This document shows positions 1-5,942 of a stretch of 5,942 nt of DNA, piece after piece. The position numbers and the translations under genes are program-made. How positions within the stretch are numbered: the stretch's first letter is position 1; every line of letters begins with the position of its first letter. The stretch spans positions 1 to 5,942 of the forward strand of contig SACC01000093.1 of assembly GCA_009928745.1 (NCBI GenBank). Reading direction: 5' to 3'. The DNA comes from Clostridia bacterium. GTDB taxonomy: Bacteria > Bacillota > Clostridia > Christensenellales > CAG-1252. Under the pieces are notes generated by a model. That model saw only the letters and a list, made by a program, of their open reading frames with translations. It ran no database searches and was not told the DNA's origin.

Positions 1-80
1 GGGGTGCGTAGTTCTAGTCAGGGGTGCGTGATTTACCCTCAAGGGTGCGTGATTTCTGCTAGGGGTGCGTAATTGTATCA
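1..80. repeat. Four GGGTGCGT boxes at 20-21 bp spacing
   Basis: The octamer GGGTGCGT occurs at 2-9, 22-29, 43-50 and 63-70, so the steps are 20, 21 and 20 bp, close to two turns of the DNA helix. Each box is followed by R-N-T-T and then by a variable spacer. All copies have the same orientation. The array begins at the first base of the window, so more copies may lie to the left. Even helical spacing suggests repeated binding sites for one protein. No inverted copy of the box was noticed elsewhere in the window. Confidence 0.9.
1..80. mobile_element. Probable end of an IS21-like insertion sequence (partial)
   Basis: Read on the minus strand, the array begins TGATACAATTACGCACCCC and continues through three more CACGCACCC-like boxes. 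IS21-family elements usually begin with TG and end with CA and carry several short repeats inside each end for transposase binding. The TATCA at 76-80 would be the outer tip. This is an inference from end structure only: no istA or istB coding sequence is in the window, and no target duplication can be tested. The true tip could lie further right, which would place the hairpin at 105-158 inside the element. An alternative is an iteron-like array for another DNA-binding protein. Confidence 0.4.
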
Positions 81-104
81 AAATAGGTAATCAAAGCCAA
101 AGTG

Positions 105-158
105 GAACTATCCGAACACCTTAGTCACTTTAGACTGGATTCGGGTAGTTCTTTTTTT
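105..158 (+). terminator. Intrinsic (Rho-independent) terminator
   Basis: GAACTATCCGAA (105-116) pairs along its whole length with TTCGGGTAGTTC (140-151), giving 12 bp with one G-U pair. Inside the 23-nt loop, AGTC (123-126) can pair with GACT (133-136). The outer stem is followed directly by seven T residues (152-158). It would stop transcripts coming from the left, that is from the mobile element side, and so insulate the downstream two-component operon. There is no comparable T-run for the minus strand. A GTG-started 67-codon frame over this segment (102-305) has no ribosome site and is not called. Confidence 0.75.
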
Positions 159-338
159 ATAATTTTATGGGTAAAATTATATCTTTCCGCAAGTATAAGT
201 AAAGTTGAACTCATTAAATTAAAAAAATTTTGTCCAAGTATATTATATACATTGCCTAATTACAAAATTAAAACAAAAATTTTCCTCAGAATTTATGCTT
301 TATAGTTTTACCTCCCCTCTAAAATTCGAGCTTCGATA
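159..338. other. AT-rich intergenic stretch without recognised features
   Basis: Between the terminator and the operon promoter the sequence is strongly AT-rich with T and A runs. I see no frame with a ribosome site, no tRNA-like or riboswitch-like fold and no repeat. A very short TCGA-GCT-TCGA dyad sits near 326-336 and is too small to interpret. Together with the features at 1-158 and 339-424 this accounts for the gene-free first 431 bases. Confidence 0.6.
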
Positions 339-367
339 TTTACAAATTCTAATATATATTGTATAAT
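339..367 (+). promoter_or_regulatory. Sigma-A-type promoter of the two-component operon
   Basis: TTTACA (339-344) and a perfect TATAAT (362-367) are separated by 17 bp, the ideal spacing for the housekeeping sigma factor. Transcription would start near 374, leaving a leader of about 58 nt. A second TATAAT lies 10 bp downstream (372-377), but its matching -35 position (349-354, CTAATA) is poor. The 22-bp tandem repeat begins right behind the -10, placing it over or just after the start of transcription. Confidence 0.65.
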
Positions 368-377
368 AATGTATAAT

Positions 378-421
378 ATTGTAAAAGTTTGTATCTAAGA
401 TTGTAAAAGCTTGCAACTAAG
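378..421 (+). repeat. Two adjacent 22-bp direct repeats in the operon leader
   Basis: Copies at 378-399 and 400-421 agree at 19 of 22 bases, with differences only at repeat positions 11, 15 and 17. Both begin ATTGTAAAAG and end CTAAG. Direct repeats with a two-helical-turn period are how LytTR-family regulators usually bind DNA, so this may be an autoregulatory operator. The second copy runs into the ribosome site of the regulator gene, and its TTGTAA (401-406) can pair with TTGCAA (411-416) around a 4-nt loop, so RNA-level control is also possible. The repeat is seen directly; both roles are inferred. Confidence 0.6.
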
Positions 422-424
422 GGA
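419..424 (+). promoter_or_regulatory. Ribosome binding site fixing the regulator start at 432
   Basis: AAGGGA lies 7 nt before the ATG at 432. An in-frame TTG at 411 would add seven residues (MQLREYK), but it lies upstream of this site, inside the repeat, and has no ribosome site of its own. The protein starting at 432 begins MLKISVCDDN, the normal start of a receiver domain. Confidence 0.8.
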
Positions 425-431
425 ATATAAA

Positions 432-1169
432 ATGCTAAAAATATCTGTTTGCGATGATAATATGTCCGAGTTGAAACATACGGAACAATTACTGTACAAA
501 TTTTATGCATCGCATAATTCTATGGATATTTCTATCAAGATATTTAATTCGCCCAGTGATTTAATGGAAAAAATTAGCAGTGGCGAAAGATACAATATTT
601 ATATTTTGGATATAATGATGCCTGATTTTACAGGTATTGATATTGGTGAACAAATACGGAAAAATGACGAATACGCTTATATAATATATTTGACATCATC
701 CGAAAGTTATGCTTTGAAATCATATCAGGTCAGGGCTTTTCAATATCTTCTAAAGCCAGTATCGGAAGTCTATCTATTTAATGTGTTAGAAACGGCAATT
801 AACCGTATTGATATAGAAAACTCTTTACGCTTTACCGTGAATACCAATAACGGCATTGAAGTAATAGCTTATCATCACATGATATCTGCCGAGTATTACA
901 ATCATTCGGTCAAATATAATATTATTGACCGTCAGCCGATCACCTCCTCAGTACTTAGAACTCCTTTTGATATCGTGATAGAGGAATTAGTTAAGGATAT
1001 TCGGTTTTTGCGTTGTCATAATTCCTTTCTAATAAATATGCAGCACGTTAAGACAATTACTAACAAAGATTTTATTATGACTAACAATATAGCAATTCCG
1101 ATTGCCTCGTCAAAATACAAGCAGATTAAAGAAAACTATTTGGACTATATTATAAGGAATAACGAATAA
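432..1169 (+). CDS. LytTR-family response regulator (AgrA-like)
   Basis: This 245-residue cytoplasmic protein is a two-component response regulator that receives a phosphoryl group from its partner kinase and binds DNA. Residues 1-125 form a CheY-like receiver: acidic pair D8-D9, phospho-acceptor D60 in ILDIMMPDFTG, switch residue T88 in YLTSS, and the conserved K108-P109. Residues about 130-242 form a LytTR DNA-binding domain, with the signature FLRCHNSFLINMQHV at 192-206. Length and domain order match AgrA, ComE and VirR regulators, and no key residue is missing. The kinase gene overlaps its stop by one base (TAATG), so the two are co-translated and very likely cognate. The 22-bp repeat just upstream is a plausible autoregulatory site. 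Target genes are unknown; the downstream surface protein is the obvious candidate. Family assignment is firm; the exact subfamily and role are not. Confidence 0.95.
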   Translation: MLKISVCDDNMSELKHTEQLLYKFYASHNSMDISIKIFNSPSDLMEKISSGERYNIYILDIMMPDFTGIDIGEQIRKNDEYAYIIYLTSSESYALKSYQVRAFQYLLKPVSEVYLFNVLETAINRIDIENSLRFTVNTNNGIEVIAYHHMISAEYYNHSVKYNIIDRQPITSSVLRTPFDIVIEELVKDIRFLRCHNSFLINMQHVKTITNKDFIMTNNIAIPIASSKYKQIKENYLDYIIRNNE

Positions 1170-2458
1170 TGATAACGGTAAGATATGTTTTCAATATGAT
1201 ATCGGCTCTTATACTTATTTATATACTGCTGGATTCCAGATACGATAAGAAAAAAACATTGATAATTCTTCTTTCCGGTTGGATTGGTATTATGCTGATT
1301 AATTTTATCTTTATATTCTTTTTGGGATACGATATTTTCTACGATTATTATCCCTTACTGGTTCATGTGCCTTCATTCTTTTTATTTAATATTATATCTA
1401 AGCAACGAGGACTGAAAGCCCTGTTCACATTGCTTACCGTTATCATATTTTCGATTATTATTTCTATTTGTGGCGCGATTTTTTCCAGCTTTAAAGATTC
1501 AAGCATTACACTTGAAGTCGTAGGAAGAATTGTAACCTTTATATTTATATTTGTGCTTATAAAAGCATATTTCAGGGATCTATACCTTAATATGCTTAAC
1601 ACGCTGAATAAAGGATGGGGATTGTTTTGCATAATTCCCTTCTGCGGTTATGCAATATTTTATTATATATTCATGATGAACGCGCTTGGTTATTCGCGCG
1701 AATGGTTAGTTATAATGATATTATCTGTTATTGCAGTAATAGCGACATATCTAATTACAATGAATTTTTTCAGGATGTTTCAAGAGCAGCAACAGCAAGC
1801 AATCAAGCAACAGCAATTTAATTACCATCTTGAAGCCGTTAAGCACCAATACGCCGCCGTTGAAAAGGCGGAGAGGAAAATGGAAATATTACGACACGAT
1901 ACCAGACATTTTATTGAGAACATATCATCTTTAATAAAATCCGGAGATGTGTCCGCTGCTCTTGACTTTATCGGCAAAAAAGACTCTGATTATAAAAAGA
2001 TTATTATTGAAAAATATTGTGAAAATTCAACCATTAACGCTATCCTTACGCATTATTTTGCATTGATTAAGAACGACTGTATCTCCTTGAAACATAAATT
2101 ATATATACCCACACAAATCGACATTGAAGAGATGGATCTCGCCAACGTATTTGCCAATGCGCTTGAAAATGCGAGAAATGCCGTAAAAAAATTATCAGAA
2201 GAAAGAAGGCATATTGATATAGTCTGCTTGTACAAGCCCAAGTTTGTTATCGAAATATCCAATACTTTTGACGGCAAAATTTTACTTGATAAATATGGCG
2301 CGCCGTTTTCTGATATAAAAGATCACGGAATAGGCACCCAAAGCATCAAAGCTTTTGCAGACAAATATAATGCCGTTCTTGATTATAAGATTGTTGAAGA
2401 CTGTTTCAGCTTGCGTATTTTGATTCCCGCATCTGCAGACAATGTTGACAACAGTTAA
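1169..2458 (+). CDS. AgrC-like membrane sensor histidine kinase (GHKL ATPase)
   Basis: This 429-residue protein is the sensor partner of the upstream regulator. The N-terminal half (about 5-200) is a chain of roughly six or seven hydrophobic membrane segments, for example near 5-21, 30-52, 83-107, 117-134, 151-170 and 179-200, with no large extracellular domain; in the AgrC family such a region detects a signal peptide. A glutamine-rich, probably coiled-coil linker follows (about 203-240). The H-box LRHDTRHF contains the likely phosphorylated H243. The ATPase domain has an N-box (NVFANALENARNAV, 326-339) and a G-box (DHGIGTQSI, 385-393), ending in a typical SLRILIP strand. It starts at ATG 1169, overlapping the regulator stop, with AAGGA 10 nt upstream. 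The catalytic parts look intact. The signal is unknown: no agrB or agrD homologue lies in the window, so peptide sensing is only inferred from the family. Confidence 0.93.
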   Translation: MITVRYVFNMISALILIYILLDSRYDKKKTLIILLSGWIGIMLINFIFIFFLGYDIFYDYYPLLVHVPSFFLFNIISKQRGLKALFTLLTVIIFSIIISICGAIFSSFKDSSITLEVVGRIVTFIFIFVLIKAYFRDLYLNMLNTLNKGWGLFCIIPFCGYAIFYYIFMMNALGYSREWLVIMILSVIAVIATYLITMNFFRMFQEQQQQAIKQQQFNYHLEAVKHQYAAVEKAERKMEILRHDTRHFIENISSLIKSGDVSAALDFIGKKDSDYKKIIIEKYCENSTINAILTHYFALIKNDCISLKHKLYIPTQIDIEEMDLANVFANALENARNAVKKLSEERRHIDIVCLYKPKFVIEISNTFDGKILLDKYGAPFSDIKDHGIGTQSIKAFADKYNAVLDYKIVEDCFSLRILIPASADNVDNS

Positions 2459-2515
2459 TAATTTCCGGCGGATTATTTGTTCAGAAAAATATAATACTTG
2501 ACCTAAAGTAATATT

Positions 2516-2545
2516 TTTAAGTGATTTTTTGCCGCTTTCAAGTGA
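2516..2545. promoter_or_regulatory. Candidate LytTR-regulator operator before the surface protein gene
   Basis: TTTAAGTGA (2516-2524) and TTCAAGTGA (2537-2545) are direct repeats matching at 8 of 9 bases, with a 12-bp gap and a 21-bp period. LytTR regulators such as AgrA and ComE characteristically bind two 9-bp direct repeats separated by about 12 bp. On the minus strand the boxes read TCACTTAAA and TCACTTGAA, which resembles the ComE-type CAnTT pattern. The site lies about 70-100 bp before the surface protein start, where an activator could act. Binding by the regulator at 432-1169 is an inference. Confidence 0.45.
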
Positions 2546-2558
2546 ACGATATCTTTTT

Positions 2559-2586
2559 TTGATTAATATATGTTATTAAGTAATTA
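2559..2586 (+). promoter_or_regulatory. Weak candidate promoter for the surface protein gene
   Basis: TTGATT (2559-2564) and TAATTA (2581-2586) are spaced 16 bp and lie just downstream of the putative operator. Neither hexamer is close to consensus, which would suit an activator-dependent promoter. The better -35-like TTGACC at 2498-2503 has no -10 at a workable distance. No clear terminator separates the kinase gene from this region, so some read-through from the operon is also possible. Confidence 0.25.
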
Positions 2587-2615
2587 TGAAACCCCTGATA
2601 CGGAGGAAAAGACAA

Positions 2616-5600
2616 ATGAAAAAAAATGCTTTTTTTAAGACGTACTTAATTATTGCTCTTGCAATATTAGTCTTGCTTGCGTCTTTTTCCATAATCGGCA
2701 GCGCCGAATATTCGGCTAAAGCTGAAGGAGAAGTAGCTGAAGTCACCTTCGACGGTTCGACTGTCGGCTATTCCACATTCGCGGAAGCTTGGACGGCGGC
2801 AACTGCGGCGGCAACTACTTCAGAAAATATATCTACGGTGAAGCTCCTTGCCAATGTTACGGCGGTCGGAGGTAGTTTCGGACTGACGGTTGACAGCACG
2901 GCTTACGATTATATCTATGTTACAAGCAGTGATTATATTGTTCTTGATTTGAACGGATATACTATTGACCGAGCGCTTACTACTTCTCAAGCAGAAGGTT
3001 GCGTTATTAATAATGAAGGAAATCTTATTCTATCCGATACATCATTAAATTCAGATGGAATTATAACCGGAGGAAATAACAACGGTTACGAAGGCGGAAT
3101 AAGCGGATATGGCGGCGGCGTATACAGTAGCGGCACATTTAATATGATAGGAGGAGTGATTTCACACAATTCTGCAATAAAAGGCGGCGGCATATATTCT
3201 GTGGGCGCAACTTATATCAGTGGTGGCGATATATACTCTAATGAAGCGTCAAACGGAGGAGGCATATGTGTCGGCGATGGTATGACGTCCAACATGCTTA
3301 CTCTTAGCGGTGGCAATATTTATGAAAACTTCGCTTATGGAGACGGCGGCGGCGTATTTGTTAATATGAACAGCTCTTTCAACATTACCGGAGGAACAGT
3401 ATCTCTGAATGCTTCAAACGCATGGGGAGGCGGTGTTTTAAGCTATAATACAGTTAATTTATTAGGCGGAACAATTACTCATAATACTGCAGGAAGTGGT
3501 AGTATTGGTGGCGGAGTTTATTCGAACGTTATAAATCTTTCCGGTAATGTAAACTTGAGCGGAAATGTTTCAGGCGGCACGATTTTGGAAGGCGTCTTGT
3601 CCGGAGGCACGGCAAATAACATATATCTTCCTAACGGCAAATTAATTAATATCAGCGATAACAATGGCGGCACTTCGCCAGATACCTTCGATGGAACTAT
3701 CGGAGTGACAATGGAAACCCCTGGCACAATTACAAATGGTTGGGGAGACAGCACTGGCGTTGTGACCTCTGACGACGTTTTATATTCAGTGTTAGATTCT
3801 CTAGATGAAAAAACTCTTGGAATAGAGTCAATATTATTTGTAGGCGGCAATGGAACAGAAGGCGCTCCATATATTATAGAAACAGCTGGGCAGCTTGCTT
3901 TTTTTGCTAATACAATAAATGAAGGTATTGCTGCTGTGGTAATTGAAGGCGGCGACAGCGTGCCTTACGCTACCTTGCAGACAGCTTATTACAAGCTTCT
4001 TGATAATATTGTTCTGAATGATGAGACATTCACCTTTGACGCTGATACAGGACTTGTAATTATGACAGACGGCTATAATACAGCATATTTAGGTACAGGT
4101 ATAAAGGGCGACACAAGCGGCGTCAATACGGATTTTGACAGTCCTGCAAGCGTTATGGGGACTATATACACCAATATGACGGGTACAACGGGAATTTATT
4201 CAGGGGATATAAATTCATGGTTGGCGATAGGTAACAGCACCAATAAGTTTAATGGCAAATTTAACGGCGACGGGTATGAAATATCAGGTACTTATATTAA
4301 TACAACAAATACTCATCAGGGCTTATTCGGCTGTATAAATATTGATAGCGAAATAACGAATGTGGGCGTTATTAACTCTTATATTAAAGGTAATAGATAT
4401 GTCGGAGGTATTGTTGGATATAACTACGGAACAATTAGCAATTCTAACAATACTAGTACTGTTATGGGAGGAGATGTAGACCATAGTGATGTAGGCGGAA
4501 TTGTAGGGTTAAACGCTGATAATTTGGATAATTGCTACAATACGGGTAGTATTAAGGGAAACAGTACATATGTCGGCGGCGTTGCAGGACGTAATGGTCT
4601 TGGACGCACGATAAACAATTGTTATTATATTACAGGCTCAGCAAAAGACGGCAACGATGTTGTGCAATTCGGCATAGGCAATATGAATCAAGGCTCAACA
4701 ACTGCAGACGTTGCAGGTCATACAACGGGTTTTAATACAAGTGCAGTGCTTGAGTCATCTCAAACGGTCGGTTCATATACAGGCACCAGCCTTCTTAACG
4801 CTCTGAACGCATGGGTTTTTGCTGAATCCACGCCGGATTATCATTTGTGGATAATAGAGAGTAGTGTGAATAACGATTATCCGTTATTATCATCTCAGGT
4901 AATTAATAGTTGGATTTCTGCGCTTGCAATCACAGGCTGGAGCTATGGCGATTCTGCTAACAGCCCAATAGCGGAAGCAATATTCGGGACAGTAACATTC
5001 AGTTATTCAGATGCTGAAGATGGTGAATATACAGATACAGTACCTACGAATGCTGGGATTTGGTGGGTGAAGGCAACGGTCGAGGAAACAGATAATTACA
5101 CAGAATTAGAAAGTATATTGAGTTTTATTATTGCAAAAGCTGAAGTCACCTTCGACGGTTCGACTGTCGGCTATTCCACATTCGCGGAAGCTTGGACGGC
5201 GGCAACTGCGGCGGCAACTACTTCAGAAAATATAGCCGAAGTTAAGCTTTTTGCAAATGTTACTGCTATAAGCAACAGTTTTGGTCTGACCGTAGACGAT
5301 ACAAGCTACGAGTATATTTACTTAGCAAATACTGATTATATTATAATCGATTTGAACAGTTATACGATAGACCGCGTAACATCCATTTATATTGCTAATG
5401 GATTTGTGATTTGGAATCAAGGAAATCTTACAATTACTGATACATCAGTAGAAACTTTGGGAGCGATCAAGGGAGGCAAAAACCACGTTATTGGTGGTAA
5501 CGGAGGATACGGCGGCGGCATTTATAATACGGGCACATTAACGCTTGAAAGCGGAACAATATCTCATAATGCAGCGATAGACGGCGGCGGAATTTATAGT

Positions 5601-5942
5601 ACAGGAACATTAACTGTAAACGGAGGCGTGATATCTGATAATACCGTATCTGCTAGCGGCGGCGGAATAAATACCTCAGGTACATTTACCATGTCAGGAG
5701 GATTAATAACGGGTAACACGGCAATTAGCTTTGGCGGCGGCGTTCATAACCGAAACAACTTTACAATGAATGGCGGTGAAATCAATCAAAATTCGGCGTC
5801 AATCAACGGAGGCGGTGTATACAATAGCAGCGGATTCACTATCAACGGCGGGGAAATCTCTCTAAACAGCGCTGACACTAGCGGCGGCGGCGTATACTCT
5901 TGTATCATCTTTAATCTTTATGGTGGTACAATAACTGAGAAC
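2616..5942 (+). CDS. Large modular surface protein: beta-helix, GLUG and Ig-like domains (3' partial)
   Basis: The frame is open for 1109 codons with no stop and leaves the window, so the C-terminus, where a cell-wall anchor might sit, is unseen. ATG 2616 follows GGAGG (2602-2606) by 9 nt. Residues 1-36 are an export signal: MKKN, hydrophobic stretch about 11-28, likely cleavage after AKA at 36. Residues 41-160 form a cap domain (GYSTFAEAW, VKLLANVT, IVLDLNGYTI, LILSDTS). Residues about 160-330 carry six coils with a GGG[VI] box at 166, 190, 214, 244, 271 and 298, expected to fold as a right-handed beta-helix. Residues about 408-690 contain GGNGTEGAPYII, a FNGKFNGDGYEISG segment at 545, and GLUG motifs VGGIVG or VGGVAG at 596, 626 and 653, ending in NNCYY. 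Residues about 770-841 resemble an Ig-like/MBG domain (ITGWSYGDS, PTNAGIWWVKATV). Residues 842-1109 repeat the cap and six coils. The likely role is adhesion or surface interaction; no catalytic motif was recognised. Codon use is visibly richer in GGC and GCG than in the two upstream genes. Confidence 0.88.
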   Translation, partial: MKKNAFFKTYLIIALAILVLLASFSIIGSAEYSAKAEGEVAEVTFDGSTVGYSTFAEAWTAATAAATTSENISTVKLLANVTAVGGSFGLTVDSTAYDYIYVTSSDYIVLDLNGYTIDRALTTSQAEGCVINNEGNLILSDTSLNSDGIITGGNNNGYEGGISGYGGGVYSSGTFNMIGGVISHNSAIKGGGIYSVGATYISGGDIYSNEASNGGGICVGDGMTSNMLTLSGGNIYENFAYGDGGGVFVNMNSSFNITGGTVSLNASNAWGGGVLSYNTVNLLGGTITHNTAGSGSIGGGVYSNVINLSGNVNLSGNVSGGTILEGVLSGGTANNIYLPNGKLINISDNNGGTSPDTFDGTIGVTMETPGTITNGWGDSTGVVTSDDVLYSVLDSLDEKTLGIESILFVGGNGTEGAPYIIETAGQLAFFANTINEGIAAVVIEGGDSVPYATLQTAYYKLLDNIVLNDETFTFDADTGLVIMTDGYNTAYLGTGIKGDTSGVNTDFDSPASVMGTIYTNMTGTTGIYSGDINSWLAIGNSTNKFNGKFNGDGYEISGTYINTTNTHQGLFGCINIDSEITNVGVINSYIKGNRYVGGIVGYNYGTISNSNNTSTVMGGDVDHSDVGGIVGLNADNLDNCYNTGSIKGNSTYVGGVAGRNGLGRTINNCYYITGSAKDGNDVVQFGIGNMNQGSTTADVAGHTTGFNTSAVLESSQTVGSYTGTSLLNALNAWVFAESTPDYHLWIIESSVNNDYPLLSSQVINSWISALAITGWSYGDSANSPIAEAIFGTVTFSYSDAEDGEYTDTVPTNAGIWWVKATVEETDNYTELESILSFIIAKAEVTFDGSTVGYSTFAEAWTAATAAATTSENIAEVKLFANVTAISNSFGLTVDDTSYEYIYLANTDYIIIDLNSYTIDRVTSIYIANGFVIWNQGNLTITDTSVETLGAIKGGKNHVIGGNGGYGGGIYNTGTLTLESGTISHNAAIDGGGIYSTGTLTVNGGVISDNTVSASGGGINTSGTFTMSGGLITGNTAISFGGGVHNRNNFTMNGGEINQNSASINGGGVYNSSGFTINGGEISLNSADTSGGGVYSCIIFNLYGGTITEN
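2735..2831 (+). repeat. 97-bp perfect direct repeat, copy 1
   Basis: These 97 bases are identical to 5138-5234. They lie in frame inside the surface protein gene and encode residues 41-72, the start of the first cap domain just after the signal peptide. The sequences beyond both ends diverge at once, although the encoded modules continue to resemble each other. The offset is 2403 bp, exactly 801 codons, so recombination between copies would keep the reading frame. Confidence 0.97.
5138..5234 (+). repeat. 97-bp perfect direct repeat, copy 2
   Basis: This is the second copy of the 97-bp identity, encoding residues 842-873 at the junction between the Ig-like domain and the second cap plus beta-helix module. 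The protein alignment with the first module continues for at least 120 residues (for example SFGLTVD, YIY, DLN, YTIDR, GNL, DTS and then the GGG coils), but at the DNA level only this block is perfect. Confidence 0.97.
5511..5942 (+). repeat. Tandem 72-75-bp coils of the second beta-helix
   Basis: GGG[VI] boxes fall at residues 966, 990, 1015, 1040, 1065 and 1090, a period of 24 then 25, 25, 25 and 25 residues. Each unit reads roughly GGG[IV]-Y/N/H, a short turn, GTFTM/GTLTL, [SN]GG, I, xxN, A. This is one beta-helix rung per unit: small glycine turns, a threonine- and leucine-bearing strand, and an asparagine position suited to an internal ladder. The DNA copies are diverged, with GGCGGCGG as the most constant part. 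The array continues beyond the window. Confidence 0.8.

Noticed and set aside
1..80. CRISPR array
   Set aside because: The repeated core is only about 8-9 bp with roughly 12-bp spacers, far too short for CRISPR repeats and spacers.
102..305. GTG-started 67-codon frame on the plus strand
   Set aside because: It has no ribosome site, its first part is explained by the terminator hairpin, and the rest is a translation of AT-rich noncoding DNA with no recognisable domain.
411..431. TTG start extending the response regulator by seven residues
   Set aside because: It lies upstream of the only good ribosome site (419-424) and inside the 22-bp repeat; ATG 432 gives the normal receiver N-terminus.
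1363..1632. Minus-strand 89-codon frame within the kinase gene
   Set aside because: It is antisense to a clear membrane-kinase coding sequence and shows no ribosome site or recognisable protein.
1615..1821. Plus-strand 68-codon frame overlapping the kinase gene
   Set aside because: It is an out-of-frame shadow of the kinase membrane region.
2053..2277. Minus-strand 74-codon frame within the kinase ATPase domain
   Set aside because: It is antisense to a conserved domain and has no independent support.
2451..2459. ACAGTTAAT at the kinase stop as an AgrA-type half-site
   Set aside because: It is a single box with no partner 21-22 bp away, and the related ACAGTTAATTT also occurs inside the surface protein gene, so chance is likely.
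2457..2477. AATAAT...ATTATT hairpin after the kinase gene as a terminator
   Set aside because: The stem is AT-rich, needs a bulge to include the CC/GG pairs, and is not followed by a T-run.
3518..3850. Minus-strand 110-codon proline- and valine-rich frame
   Set aside because: It is antisense to the surface protein gene; its composition is the complement of the glycine- and threonine-rich repeats, and no ribosome site was seen.

Overview
The window looks like a chromosomal segment of a low-GC, Gram-positive anaerobe of the Clostridia (Firmicutes) type. The signs are AT-rich coding sequence, strong AAGGGA or GGAGG ribosome sites, an AgrC/AgrA-type two-component pair, and a very large secreted protein built from modules typical of clostridial surface proteins (LLANVT/DLNGYTI cap, glycine-rich beta-helix coils, GLUG motifs, an Ig-like YG...AG domain). 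The species cannot be named from this sequence.

Layout. Positions 1-80 hold four GGGTGCGT boxes spaced 20-21 bp, best read as the end of a mobile element resembling the multi-repeat ends of the IS21 family; no transposase gene is in the window. A strong intrinsic terminator hairpin (105-158) follows, then AT-rich DNA with no supportable gene. A good promoter (TTTACA-17-TATAAT, 339-367) and an imperfect 22-bp tandem repeat (378-421) precede a one-base-overlapping operon: a LytTR-family response regulator (432-1169) and a membrane histidine kinase of the AgrC/GHKL type (1169-2458). A 157-bp gap carries a 9-bp direct repeat with a 12-bp gap, the usual geometry of LytTR-regulator operators. The rest (2616-5942) is one open reading frame of 1109 codons that runs off the window, encoding a signal-peptide-bearing modular surface protein.

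How it may work together (inference). The kinase probably senses an extracellular signal, perhaps a peptide, and phosphorylates the regulator. The regulator may control its own operon through the leader repeat and the surface protein gene through the direct repeat. No agrB/agrD-like signal-peptide genes are visible.

Most notable points: the putative LytTR site in front of the surface protein gene, the 22-bp repeat that overlaps the regulator's ribosome site, and a perfect 97-bp in-frame duplication inside the surface protein gene, which could support in-frame deletion or module shuffling.
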